DNA of 64,000 bases from an uncultured Caulobacter sp. (GTDB lineage: Bacteria; Pseudomonadota; Alphaproteobacteria; Caulobacterales; Caulobacteraceae), in the NCBI GenBank assembly GCA_913776195.1, contig CAJYMH010000017.1, positions 28,002 through 92,001 of the forward strand, read 5' to 3'. A program made the position numbers and the translations under genes. Below, in pieces: positions 26,526 through 34,318 of this stretch (position 1 is the stretch's first letter; every line of letters starts with the position of its first letter). The notes below the pieces were generated by a model. The model had not been told where the DNA came from and made no database searches. It saw only the letters and a list, made by a program, of their open reading frames with translations.

Positions 26526-27181
26526 CTGTCAAAGGCCTCAAGATCCGCAAGCCGGAGCCTGATCACCGCCGCACCCACCAACGCGTCCGTCGTCGTAGCC
26601 GCCTCGCCGGCGGCGAGAAGTGGCGCGCACTCACGAGGCAGGAAGCCCGAAGGCACGTCCTCGCGGCCGAAAAGCTGGCCAAGGTCGTCCGCAAGAAGGG
26701 CCAGCGCCATGGCGCGCCGGGAACGCTCAGCCGCATCGCCCTGAAGGTCTACGAGCTGCTCTGCAATCTGGCCGTCGTCGGGCAGGGCAGGGTGGAGCCG
26801 TCGATCGCCTACATGTCCGAGCAGATCGCCGCGACGACCAGGTCGATCGTCCGCGCCCTGCAGCAGCTGCGCGACCTCGGCCTCCTCGACTGGGCCCGGC
26901 GCTACGTCGAGACCGATGGCGCCGGTCACGGGCGTGGCCCCCAGGTCGAGCAGACGACCAACGCGTACTGGGTGAAGACGTCAGCCCGGGCCCACGCTCT
27001 GATCGGGGTCAAGTACCGCGCCGCGCCCGCTCCGCTGGACTTCGAAGCAGCCCGCGCCGAGCGCGCCGCCCAGATCCGCGCGTATGCCCAGGCGCAGGAG
27101 GAGGATGACAGCCCGGCCATGGCCAAGGCGGCCGCCCTCGCGCGAGCGGGCTTCTCACGCAGGGAGCGTGATGTCCCCTAG
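26522..27181 (+). CDS. Winged-helix phage replication protein
   Basis: 219 residues. A basic N-terminus is followed by an HTH_36/RepA-like winged helix (LSRIALKVYELLCNLAVVGQ, EPSIAYMSEQIAATTRSIVR, ALQQLRDLGLLDWARRY; about 70-125). This is the pattern of replication initiators such as phage O or plasmid RepA-like proteins, and the position after the CII-like gene fits. No helicase or loader is found next to it. Overlaps the upstream gene by 4 bases. Confidence 0.7.
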   Translation: MTVKGLKIRKPEPDHRRTHQRVRRRSRLAGGEKWRALTRQEARRHVLAAEKLAKVVRKKGQRHGAPGTLSRIALKVYELLCNLAVVGQGRVEPSIAYMSEQIAATTRSIVRALQQLRDLGLLDWARRYVETDGAGHGRGPQVEQTTNAYWVKTSARAHALIGVKYRAAPAPLDFEAARAERAAQIRAYAQAQEEDDSPAMAKAAALARAGFSRRERDVP

Positions 27182-27557
27182 GGGTATGAATCCGGGCCTA
27201 GATCGAATCTGAGGAGGAAAGAGGAAAGGCGCCGTCTGCCGACGGCAAGTTTATCCAGCCCGTTACACGAACCCTGGCGCTGAGCCAGGCTTACCCACGG
27301 CCCAGTGCACCGGCCGTGGCTTTTGTGCTTCTGGGACCAGCCTTGCCGGCGGAACGGCAGAGGGGCTCTTCGGGGAAGAGCATGGTTTTTTCGCCGGCGA
27401 GAGCCGGCAGGCTCCCTGGACTACAGAACCGTCCAGGCCTGAGCTGGGGTCGGCGTCAGCGCCAGGAAGGGTGATCGTCCAGGCCGCCGGCCGCCAATTC
27501 GTTTGAGGCGCGCGGGCGGGGCTGCAGTCGCGCCGGGTCGACTGAACTCGGACCGTG
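27182..27557. other. Palindrome-rich non-coding segment, possible replication origin
   Basis: About 375 bases without a gene. It holds inverted repeats at 27231-27246 (GCCGTC-N4-GACGGC), 27273-27289 (CCTGGC-N5-GCCAGG) and a GCCGGC-N4-GCCGGC element near 27393, and a DnaA-box-like TTATCCAGC at 27251. The clustering after the replication protein suggests an origin, but no set of iterons was seen. Confidence 0.4.
27365..27391 (+). terminator. Rho-independent terminator after the replication genes
   Basis: A 7-bp perfect stem GCTCTTC/GAAGAGC with a GGG loop, then ATGG and six T residues. It separates the replication genes from the accessory block that follows. Confidence 0.65.
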
Positions 27558-28445
27558 ATGTGGACAGTTCCGTCGACTCCGCCGAGCGTCATTCAAATGA
27601 GGAGACCCCGACGCCCAAACCCGGTTCCTACTGGCGCTGATGAGCGCGCGGGGGGAGCGGCTGGCTCGGTGTCCTTTGTTGGGACTGGTCGGGTGCTCCC
27701 AGAGAAGATCGGACTGACCACCGAACCCTACAGCGTGAGATGGACAGGTTTTGAAGACTTCGGCGAGCTACGCCAGGACATCTTCATCGAGCGATGCCAG
27801 GTTGTGGTGAAGGGCGTGATGGCTGCCCCCCACCTGGACCATTGGACGTTGAAGAACATTGTAGAGCAGGACGTCCGGAAGATGGTCGACCTGGCCGGCT
27901 ACACCCTGGGCATTAGTCTGGACGTCACGATCGATACGGTAACGATGGGGGGCGAGATGCCCTTCGTATTCGGTCCCGAGATTCCTATCCTATTCGCAAG
28001 GCGTCAGGAGAACCCTCTAGTCCTCAGCCGCGAGCAGCAGTCCATGCTTCTGACGGCGCCGGGGTTTGCGGAGGCTCTCGCTGATTATCGCGAAGCGATG
28101 CGCACGCCTCTTCAGACCGGGTTCTTCTGCTACCGCGCGGTCGAGACGTTGATGCAGACCTTCAAGGGGGCTGTGGATGATAGAGATCGCCCGGCTTGGG
28201 AAGCGCTGCGCGCTGCTCTCAATGTCGATCGAGCGGGCATCGACGTCGTCAAACAGCACGCCGATTGGGCGAGACATGGGCGGGCCCGTGGGCTGACCGA
28301 CGGGGAACGCGCGGCGCTATTCACCTTCACCGAAATTGTCCTTGATCGCTATATGGCGTTCGTCCTGGACGGCCGGCGGCCGCTCGAGCGGGAGCGTTAT
28401 CCGATCCAGGGCCCGATCGCTGCCGAGGCTGCGCCAGGGCGATGA
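27558..28445 (+). CDS. Unknown protein, possible HEPN-like C-terminal region
   Basis: About 295 residues. The start is uncertain: ATG 27558 gives a low-likelihood proline-rich leader, while GTG 27669 (GGGGGAG upstream) starts just before VGTGRVLPEKIGLTTEPYSV. The N-terminal half is beta-rich. The C-terminal third is helical (FFCYRAVETLMQTFKGAVDD, ADWARHGRARGLTDGERAAL, FTFTEIVLDRYMAFV), a pattern I associate with HEPN-like proteins of abortive-infection type, but the catalytic Rx4-6H motif is not present. Base composition is lower in GC than its neighbours. Overlaps the next gene by ATGA. Confidence 0.55.
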   Translation: MWTVPSTPPSVIQMRRPRRPNPVPTGADERAGGAAGSVSFVGTGRVLPEKIGLTTEPYSVRWTGFEDFGELRQDIFIERCQVVVKGVMAAPHLDHWTLKNIVEQDVRKMVDLAGYTLGISLDVTIDTVTMGGEMPFVFGPEIPILFARRQENPLVLSREQQSMLLTAPGFAEALADYREAMRTPLQTGFFCYRAVETLMQTFKGAVDDRDRPAWEALRAALNVDRAGIDVVKQHADWARHGRARGLTDGERAALFTFTEIVLDRYMAFVLDGRRPLERERYPIQGPIAAEAAPGR

Positions 28446-28930
28446 CCATCGAGGAGGAGCAGGCGGCCGTCTACGCGGCGGTCGGCGCCGGACTTTCGGC
28501 ATGGGCCGGGGTGGAATGGCTCGCCTGGTCGCTTTTCGAGTACGCCAGTGAGAACGTCGGCCTGGCCGCGCGGATCTGGGCGGACGCACCGTGGCATCAG
28601 CGCGAGAAGATGATGTGGTGGGCGGTCGAGGCCGCCGGGGACGACCTGGTGCTGCCTGAGCTTCGCGTCGAGGTGCTGTCGCTTCGTCAGCCGCTGAAGG
28701 AGGCGGCTCAAATCCGAAACTGGCTGGCTCATGGCCAGGCGGTAACTCGCCCTGGGCGAGGGTTGGTGTTCGGACCGCCTTTCGGATCCTGGTCGCGTGT
28801 GATCCCGGAACTGGTGGATAGCGCGACCGTCCGTGCCCAGGTCGCGAAGCTGCATGTTTTCTCTGACGTGTTCGGCAGGGCTGTTATCCCGATCATCTTC
28901 ACGGTGCAGCCAACCGTCACTAGGCTCTAG
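28442..28930 (+). CDS. Small HEPN-like protein (candidate ribonuclease)
   Basis: 162 residues, all-helical. The stretch EAAQIRNWLAHGQAVTRPG holds R92-N93-x3-H97, the RNxxxH form of the HEPN ribonuclease motif. The preceding helix (QREKMMWWAVEAAGDDLVLP) and the flanking helices fit a HEPN four-helix bundle. HEPN proteins often act as toxins or antiphage RNases. It is translationally coupled to the gene before it, so the two may form one system. The family call rests on motif and fold pattern only. Confidence 0.55.
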   Translation: MTIEEEQAAVYAAVGAGLSAWAGVEWLAWSLFEYASENVGLAARIWADAPWHQREKMMWWAVEAAGDDLVLPELRVEVLSLRQPLKEAAQIRNWLAHGQAVTRPGRGLVFGPPFGSWSRVIPELVDSATVRAQVAKLHVFSDVFGRAVIPIIFTVQPTVTRL

Positions 28931-28940
28931 TCAGTGCGGT

Positions 28941-28991
28941 GTATCCTGCGGGATACTTTCTGCTTGCGAAAATCCGTAGCCTGTGGGATAC
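28941..28991 (+). promoter_or_regulatory. Toxin-antitoxin promoter with two operator repeats
   Basis: A perfect inverted repeat GTATCC-TGCG-GGATAC at 28941-28956 and an imperfect copy GTAGCC-TGTG-GGATAC at 28976-28991, 35 bases apart. Between them lies a -35-like TTGCGA at 28964 and, 17 bases on, a -10-like GATACA inside the second repeat. The toxin ATG follows at 28999. This suits autorepression by the antitoxin complex. Confidence 0.6.
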
Positions 28992-28998
28992 ATTTCCC

Positions 28999-29289
28999 AT
29001 GCTCGACGTTATCGAAACCGACACGTTCAAGGCCTGGGTGAAGGGCCTGAAGGATTCCAAGGCCAAGGCTGCCATCGGCGCCCGCCTGATCCGGCTCCGT
29101 CACGGCCTGTTCGGCGACGTCAAGCCGGTCGGAGAAGGGGTCAGTGAGCTTCGGATCAACCAAGGCCCCGGCTACCGGATCTACTTCACTGAGCGAAAGA
29201 GCAAACTGATCATCCTGCTGAGCGGAGGGGATAAATCCTCCCAGGATCGGGACATCCAGAAAGCGAAGGCCATGGCAGGGAGCCTCTAA
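28999..29289 (+). CDS. RelE/HigB-type toxin
   Basis: 96 residues of the RelE/ParE superfamily, addiction-module killer type: FKAWVKGLKDSKAKAAIGAR, LIRLRHGLFGDVKPVGEGVS, ELRINQGPGYRIYFTERKSK, LIILLSGGDKSSQDRDIQKA. This group comprises ribosome-dependent mRNA interferases. Toxin-first order with a downstream antitoxin is usual for HigBA-like pairs. The start is ATG 28999, between operator and coding region. Confidence 0.9.
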   Translation: MLDVIETDTFKAWVKGLKDSKAKAAIGARLIRLRHGLFGDVKPVGEGVSELRINQGPGYRIYFTERKSKLIILLSGGDKSSQDRDIQKAKAMAGSL

Positions 29290-29336
29290 ACCCCCGCCTT
29301 ATTTCCGGCGGCGCCAGCGCCGGCCACGAGGACAGA

Positions 29337-29699
29337 ATGAGCAAGAGAAACAGCAACTTCATCAGCACCAATACACACACACACACCAGCACCAGCAGCG
29401 ACAAGATCAACACCACGGCATTCGACCCCGCTGACTACATCGACAACGATGAGGCGGCGGCTTTTCTACTCGCCGACGCCATGGAGAGCGGCCATCCCGG
29501 CGTGATCCTCGACGCCCTGGGCGCTGTCGCGCGCGCGCGAGGCATGACTGATGTCGCAACCTCGGCAGGACTTGGCCGGGAGAGCCTGTACAAGGCACTT
29601 CGAAGGGACGGGTCGCCAAAGTTCGACACTGTTCTGAAGGTCGTCTCTGCCCTTGGTCTGCAACTGACTGTCAAACCAGCCGACGCAGCGGCCGCTTAA
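29337..29699 (+). CDS. Antitoxin (addiction module antidote family)
   Basis: 120 residues. The last 90 match the addiction-module antidote pattern with a C-terminal helix-turn-helix: FDPADYIDNDEAAAFLLADA, DALGAVARARGMTDVATSAG, LGRESLYKALRRDGSPKFDT, VLKVVSALGL. The N-terminal 25 residues (NTHTHTSTSS) are unusual and come from an (AC)7 repeat at 29373-29386. The ATG at 29337 has GAGGACAG upstream and no other start precedes the conserved part, so translation must cross the repeat. Confidence 0.88.
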   Translation: MSKRNSNFISTNTHTHTSTSSDKINTTAFDPADYIDNDEAAAFLLADAMESGHPGVILDALGAVARARGMTDVATSAGLGRESLYKALRRDGSPKFDTVLKVVSALGLQLTVKPADAAAA

Positions 29700-29826
29700 C
29701 TCACGGCCCTGTCGTTCACATTGCGGCAACCCACCACATGGCCTAGCTATGTGGATGTTCTATCTGCGTTCTCGGGGTGGCGTGCGATGAACATTTCAAC
29801 CGGTGGAGTAGCCGGCAGGGGCCTTC

Positions 29827-30378
29827 ATGAGCAGCCAAGCTGAGAAACGACGTCGCCGGAAGGTGACGACGGCCATTCGCACGGACGAGAACCGGGCCCA
29901 GTTCGGCGCCGGCATCACCTCCAAGCCGCGTGTCATCGAGGCGCGCACGCCATACCAGCGCCGCAAGGACGGCCTGACCTGGCTGAGCGACAAAAGCAAG
30001 ATCAACCGCGACCAGCGATCGGTCGGCGAGCGGTATGGCGCCGCGTACCGTGCGGCGAAGATCGAGGATCCCGCGGCGATCAAGAGCGCCTGGCCGGCCA
30101 ACGACGCCGGCGGCGGCAGCTTTGGCAGCTTCGGACCTCCGCCGGCGGACATGCTGGCGGCGAGCGAATGGATCTACGAGGCGCGCCGCCAGTACGCGGC
30201 GGCGCAGAATGCCTTGGGCAATCACGCCGGGCTGGTCGCGGCCTGCGACGCTGTGTGTGGGAAGGGGATGACGCCCCGCGAGATCTCACCCGTCCAGTCC
30301 GAGGCCGAGCAGATCGAGTGCAGCCTCCGGATCGCCCTGGATCTCCTCCAACGGAACTGGCCCGAAGCCTGCCGTTGA
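29827..30378 (+). CDS. DUF6456-like protein, probable late regulator
   Basis: 183 residues. RTPYQRRKDGLTWLSDKSKI, NRDQRSVGERYGAAYRAAKI and the end RIALDLLQRNWPE resemble DUF6456-type helical proteins known from alphaproteobacterial regulators and phages. Its place between early and late genes is where a Q-like late regulator is expected. The N-terminus is very basic (KRRRRKVTTAIRTDENRAQF). The function is inferred from position. Confidence 0.6.
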   Translation: MSSQAEKRRRRKVTTAIRTDENRAQFGAGITSKPRVIEARTPYQRRKDGLTWLSDKSKINRDQRSVGERYGAAYRAAKIEDPAAIKSAWPANDAGGGSFGSFGPPPADMLAASEWIYEARRQYAAAQNALGNHAGLVAACDAVCGKGMTPREISPVQSEAEQIECSLRIALDLLQRNWPEACR

Positions 30379-30451
30379 CTTTCTACGTAAAATTCGCGAT
30401 CACATTGCTTCAATCGGAAGCTGCGTCAGAGAGATCACGCGCTTCAAGAAC

Positions 30452-30482
30452 AGCCCCGCGCCACCTGGCCGGGGCTTTTTTG
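30452..30482 (+). terminator. Rho-independent terminator after the DUF6456-like gene
   Basis: 7-bp stem AGCCCCG/CGGGGCT with an 11-base loop followed by six T residues. If the upstream gene is an antiterminator, this is a candidate site for its action. Confidence 0.8.
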
Positions 30483-30497
30483 TACCCGGACATCGCG

Positions 30498-30629
30498 ATG
30501 ACCCCTCAGGTTCTGCACAAGCTGCAGGCCGCCGCAGGCCTGCGCTCGACGCCGGCCGCGCCGGCTGCGGCTAAGCGCCAGGCTCCTCCGCCGGCGCACA
30601 CACCTGTTTCCAAGACCGCTTACGCCTGA
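30498..30629 (+). CDS. Small unknown protein
   Basis: 43 residues: TPQVLHKLQAAAGLRSTPAA followed by an Ala/Pro/Lys-rich tail. Low complexity; coding is plausible because the next gene begins two bases after its stop. Confidence 0.4.
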   Translation: MTPQVLHKLQAAAGLRSTPAAPAAAKRQAPPPAHTPVSKTAYA

Positions 30630-30630
30630 C

Positions 30631-30819
30631 GTGGCGCAGCTGACCGTCGGCGACACGATCGCCGATCGCCGCGCGGCCGAGCTCGGCTGCGCCTGCGACC
30701 TGCCCAGCTGCGTCCCCGAGCTGCTGTCTTACCGCCGCCGCGGGGAAGACGAGTTCGAGCAGCTGCGATGCACGACATTCGACGAGCCGTTCCGGCGCGT
30801 CTGGATCAACCGGCCGTAG
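30631..30819 (+). CDS. Small unknown cysteine-containing protein
   Basis: 62 residues, GTG start. AELGCACDLPSCVPELLSYR has three cysteines within seven positions, a possible metal site. Not recognised. Confidence 0.5.
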   Translation: MAQLTVGDTIADRRAAELGCACDLPSCVPELLSYRRRGEDEFEQLRCTTFDEPFRRVWINRP

Positions 30820-30835
30820 CCGACCTGGAGACATC

Positions 30836-31201
30836 ATGAGATCCAACCGCTTCGCCCTCGCGGCCGCGAGCGCGCTTTCGTTCTTCGCCGGTGCGTTCGC
30901 CGCAGTGGGTGACAGCGCCGCCACCGTCACGGTGCAGCAGGCTTACGGCGTCGGATATCGCAAGCGCCGGCATCCGAAATCGCGCCCGTACCGCCCCGTT
31001 CGGAAGGCGTTTCAGCCGATCGTCCCCGCGGGATTCCTGGGCGACACCTATCCGCTCAGCCAGACGCAGCGCGAGACTGCGGCCCGCCACATCCACCGGC
31101 GCCTGAAGGCGACCGGTAGCTGGCGGCCCACCCGGCACGACCAGCAGCGGATCCTCGAGGCGCAGGTTCGCCGGGCCCGCCGCGGCGTAGCCGCCGACTG
31201 A
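30836..31201 (+). CDS. Secreted basic protein of unknown function
   Basis: 121 residues with a signal peptide (NRFALAAASALSFFAGAFAA) and a strongly basic remainder (GYRKRRHPKSRPYRPVRKAF, RHIHRRLKATGSWRPTRHDQ). GGAG lies 7 bases before the ATG. Exported basic proteins of this type are unusual in phage early/middle regions; it may act in the envelope of the lysogen. Confidence 0.6.
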   Translation: MRSNRFALAAASALSFFAGAFAAVGDSAATVTVQQAYGVGYRKRRHPKSRPYRPVRKAFQPIVPAGFLGDTYPLSQTQRETAARHIHRRLKATGSWRPTRHDQQRILEAQVRRARRGVAAD

Positions 31202-31224
31202 CCAACCCAGGGCAAGGATCTGCA

Positions 31225-31518
31225 ATGCGCAAAGCCCTCATCGCCGTCGCCATGATTGCGGCCGCCAGCGTTGCGGCGTGCACGGAGGCGGGCAACGCCC
31301 GGACCTTCAATTACGGCCAGACCGGCCGGGTCACCTGCCACACGGGGGGCGTCGTTGTGTTCGACGACTTCTCCACCGGTCGGATCGAGAAGCACGAATC
31401 GAGCGACGGCTTCTACTTCGTCTCGACCACGTCCGGTCGCCTGTCCGAAGTGACCGGCGACTGCATCATCGACTACGGCGTGTCTCCAGGGCCGGGCTTC
31501 AAGCCTATCCGACCTTAA
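31225..31518 (+). CDS. Small lipoprotein
   Basis: 97 residues with a lipoprotein-type leader (RKALIAVAMIAAASVAAC, Cys19). The mature part is a small beta-rich domain (NYGQTGRVTCHTGGVVVFDD, YFVSTTSGRLSEVTGDCIID) with a possible disulphide. It follows the secreted protein closely. Candidate lysogenic-conversion or superinfection-exclusion factor; no family recognised. Confidence 0.65.
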   Translation: MRKALIAVAMIAAASVAACTEAGNARTFNYGQTGRVTCHTGGVVVFDDFSTGRIEKHESSDGFYFVSTTSGRLSEVTGDCIIDYGVSPGPGFKPIRP

Positions 31519-31537
31519 GGTCGCTGGGCGTCCGGCA

Positions 31538-31798
31538 TCAGACGCGCGGGACCTTCAGTCCGGCGGCCTCACAAGCCAGATACACGAACCGACGGGTGAC
31601 CTGTTGGGTCATCCAGGTCTTCTCGGCCAGGTGGACGACCCAGCCCAGGATCTTCTCGTGAGTGTCGGCTCGCTTAAGCGCGATCGCGTAGTGGGTCCGG
31701 ACGTTGATGATGATCTCGTCCCCGTCGATGTAGACCTGCTCTTGCAGCTTCTTCTTGTCGGCGAAAATCCTGCCGAGGATGTCTTTAGGGTCGCTCAT
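31538..31798 (-). CDS. Unknown small protein on the opposite strand (moron-like)
   Basis: 86 residues from ATG 31798: SDPKDILGRIFADKKKLQEQ, VYIDGDEIIINVRTHYAIAL, KRADTHEKILGWVVHLAEKT. A mixed alpha/beta small domain, not recognised. It has an AT-rich upstream region (31799-31910) and is encoded against the phage operon, so it may be expressed from the prophage. Confidence 0.6.
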   Translation of the reverse strand: MSDPKDILGRIFADKKKLQEQVYIDGDEIIINVRTHYAIALKRADTHEKILGWVVHLAEKTWMTQQVTRRFVYLACEAAGLKVPRV

Positions 31799-32004
31799 TG
31801 TGATCCTTCTCGTTGATTGATCGACGAGATTACCACCAGGCGGCGACTGGTTGCGATATTCGCGTTCATCCAACGATCTGACCGCCGATAACCGTCATTA
31901 TCAGTAGCCAGATGGGCCGAAAGACGGCCCTGAAAGACCTGCGGGACAGCCGAAATGGCCGATTTGGCTAACGGCACGAGCCCGCCTCACACAAGGATTT
32001 GCAG

Positions 32005-33012
32005 ATGCCCGGAACGGACGTCGTAACGACGCCGCCGGGGTGCGACCTGGTCTCCGCGACCGCCGGGCCAGAGATCGCGAGGCTCGCTGTGGCGGCGGTC
32101 GCCTATGCTGATGCGGCGCAAGCCCCGGCGACCCGGCGAGCCTATCAATCCGACTGGCGGGACTTCTGCACCTGGTGCGAAGCCCACCAGCAACAGCCCC
32201 TGCCGGCGTCGGCGGGGGCCATTGCCCTCTACCTGACCGACCGCGCAGCCATTTGCGGGGTTTCGACGCTGCAGCGCCGGCTGGCCGCCATCCGATGGTT
32301 CCACCTGGCCAACGACCACCCGTCACCAGAAAGCGCGGATCTCGCGAAAATCTGGGCCGGGATCAAGCGTACCAACGGCCGACCGCCACGTCAGAAGACG
32401 GCGCTGTTAACCGAGGACCTCAAGAAGCTGACCCGCCGGCTGCCCGATAATCCGTCGGGCGTGCGGGATAGGGCCCTGATCCTGGTGACCTTCGCATCCG
32501 CGATGCGGCGGTCGGAGATCGCCCCGGTCGAGCTGGACAACGGCACAGGAAATCGTGGCGCGGTTCGCCTGATCTTCGTGCCGCAGGGGTTCGAGATCCA
32601 CATCGACCGAAGCAAGGCCGACCAGGAAGGGAAGGGCGCCGTGATCGGCGTCCCCTACGGGAAGGCCCTCTGCCCAGTTGCAGCCCTGCAGGCCTGGCTC
32701 GAGCTAGCCGGGATCCGATCGGGCCCGATCTTCCGCCCCATCCACCGGGGTGGCCGTATCGAGCCCAGAGCAATGAGCGACCGAGCGGTCGCCGACGCGA
32801 TCAAGCGGGCCTGCCGTAGAGCGAAGATCAATCCGGACCTGATCGGCGGGCACAGCCTGCGAGCGGGCTTCGTCACCCAGGCGCTTCTCAACGGCGCGCC
32901 TATCCCCTCGATCATGCAGCAGACCCGCCACGCCAAGACGGACACCCTGCAGCAGTACGTCCGCATCGCCGATCGCTTCCAAAAGAACGCGGCGGGAAAG
33001 CTAGGCCTCTGA
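32005..33012 (+). CDS. Second tyrosine recombinase (XerC/integrase type)
   Basis: 335 residues from ATG 32005 (AAGGA upstream). N-terminal SAM-like domain (ATRRAYQSDWRDFCTWCEAH; about 40-125), then the catalytic domain with R168 (AMRRSE), K near 204, H283-x2-R286 (GGHSLRAGF), H309 (QTRHAKT) and Y318 (LQQYVR). All catalytic residues are present. It has no attachment site beside it and is separate from the main integrase at 18391. It could resolve phage multimers, serve a nested element, or be a leftover of an older insertion. Confidence 0.9.
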   Translation: MPGTDVVTTPPGCDLVSATAGPEIARLAVAAVAYADAAQAPATRRAYQSDWRDFCTWCEAHQQQPLPASAGAIALYLTDRAAICGVSTLQRRLAAIRWFHLANDHPSPESADLAKIWAGIKRTNGRPPRQKTALLTEDLKKLTRRLPDNPSGVRDRALILVTFASAMRRSEIAPVELDNGTGNRGAVRLIFVPQGFEIHIDRSKADQEGKGAVIGVPYGKALCPVAALQAWLELAGIRSGPIFRPIHRGGRIEPRAMSDRAVADAIKRACRRAKINPDLIGGHSLRAGFVTQALLNGAPIPSIMQQTRHAKTDTLQQYVRIADRFQKNAAGKLGL

Positions 33013-33218
33013 TGACCCAGACCAAGTTCACCGCCAGGCTGAAGGTGGCATGGTGGCTTTATCCGCTGACTGCCGCCCTGGTGGCTGCCTACGCTGTCTC
33101 GTACGCCTTTTCGCAGGCGGCCGAGGCGTTTGAGCGCGTCATGGACCCGGACACCTGGTGCGATCGGATCGAGCGCTGGGGCGGCTACACCGTGTCGATC
33201 GAGCCTGATGAGGGTTGA
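33012..33218 (+). CDS. Small membrane protein
   Basis: 68 residues with one or two hydrophobic segments (WWLYPLTAALVAAYAVSYAF) and a soluble C-terminus. Its ATG shares a base with the recombinase stop (TGATG). Not recognised. Confidence 0.6.
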   Translation: MTQTKFTARLKVAWWLYPLTAALVAAYAVSYAFSQAAEAFERVMDPDTWCDRIERWGGYTVSIEPDEG

Positions 33219-33468
33219 GAAACGCCGCCTGCCGCCCAGGCGGGTCGAAGCCCAGGTGCCGCATCGGGCTCAGGTCGATCTGGTCGAAGCCGCTGACGAG
33301 CTCGGCCGCATCGCAACCCTCGCCGACCAGCTGACCATCTCTCACGCGGATCCGCTCCGCTTTCACCTGGTGAAGGACGAGGTCCTCAACCGCATGGCGC
33401 GCGTCGCCGGCCGCCTTCGAGCGGAAGCCCGCCCTGCGGGCGATACGCGCGTCTGGAGACGCCCATGA
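33208..33468 (+). CDS. Unknown small protein
   Basis: 86 residues, basic N-terminus (RVEKRRLPPRRVEAQVPHRA) and a helical rest (QVDLVEAADELGRIATLADQ, FHLVKDEVLNRMARVAGRLR). ATG 33208 overlaps the previous gene by 11 bases; its stop overlaps the next by 4. Confidence 0.55.
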   Translation: MRVEKRRLPPRRVEAQVPHRAQVDLVEAADELGRIATLADQLTISHADPLRFHLVKDEVLNRMARVAGRLRAEARPAGDTRVWRRP

Positions 33469-34103
33469 CTGAAACGTCCAAGCCAGGGCGCGAGATCGTC
33501 AACGGCGAGGTCTACCTGATGGGGCCTCGTGGGACGCTGCAGCTGGAGCGACTGGCGAAGCCCCAGGACCTCCTCGAGGACGAGGTGGTGCGCGAGATCC
33601 ACGAGAAGGGCGTCGCTCTGGCCAAGGCGATCTCGGAGTTCCGGGTAGCTGCCGAATCCCGCATCGACGTCTTCAACCAGTTGCTCTGGGACCAGTACGA
33701 GCAGAAGCCCCGCGGCGTGAAGGGCAACCAGACCCTTCAGACCTACGACACCTGCAAGCGGGTCCTGCGCCAGATCTCCGACCTGATCGAGTTCGGACCG
33801 AGCCTTCAGGTGGCCAAGGACGCGGTCATGAAATGCGTGCGGGCCTGGGGCGAGGGTAGCCGGCCGGAGCTGGTCGCCGTGATCGAGAACGCCTTCCGCC
33901 TGGACAAGGCGGGGCAGATCAACCGAGGCGCGCTTCTGCAGTTGCTCAGCCTGAACATCACCGACGCTGACTGGCTCAAGGGCATGGAAGCCATTCGAGA
34001 CAGCATGCGGGTCGTCGGGACGAAGTCTTACCTTCGGTTGGCCTGGCGCGAGACGCCCGAAGGCGAGTGGCAAAACATCAACCTGAACTTGGCGAAGTCC
34101 TAG
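33465..34103 (+). CDS. DUF3164 family phage protein
   Basis: 212 residues with the DUF3164 pattern: YLMGPRGTLQLERLAKPQDL, EDEVVREIHEKGVALAKAIS, NQTLQTYDTCKRVLRQISDL and the C-terminal MEAIRDSMRVVGTKSYLRLA. DUF3164 is found in Mu-like and other phages, probably in DNA metabolism, function unknown. Its end overlaps the convergent gene at 34100 by 4 bases. Confidence 0.85.
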   Translation: MTETSKPGREIVNGEVYLMGPRGTLQLERLAKPQDLLEDEVVREIHEKGVALAKAISEFRVAAESRIDVFNQLLWDQYEQKPRGVKGNQTLQTYDTCKRVLRQISDLIEFGPSLQVAKDAVMKCVRAWGEGSRPELVAVIENAFRLDKAGQINRGALLQLLSLNITDADWLKGMEAIRDSMRVVGTKSYLRLAWRETPEGEWQNINLNLAKS

Positions 34104-34318
34104 GCCACCAGCGCCTCTTCGATCAGCTGCCGCACCACGGCGATCTCTGTGTCCACCTTTACGCCCTGAGAGCTCCCGGCGGTGTAGATCACCGTCGTGC
34201 TTCCGGGATCCATGTTGTCTTCGATGATCCATGTCACCTGATGGGCGCTGACGTAGACCTGCAGTCCCCCTGGATTGATCGCATCGCCTTGCGTGCGGAA
34301 GCTCAACATATCGGCCAT
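34100..34318 (-). CDS. Unknown small protein on the opposite strand
   Basis: 72 residues from ATG 34318: ADMLSFRTQGDAINPGGLQV, YVSAHQVTWIIEDNMDPGST, TVIYTAGSSQGVKVDTEIAV. Beta-rich, resembling small PilZ- or bacteriophage-regulator-like barrels only in general shape. Not recognised; moron-like placement. Confidence 0.55.
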   Translation of the reverse strand: MADMLSFRTQGDAINPGGLQVYVSAHQVTWIIEDNMDPGSTTVIYTAGSSQGVKVDTEIAVVRQLIEEALVA

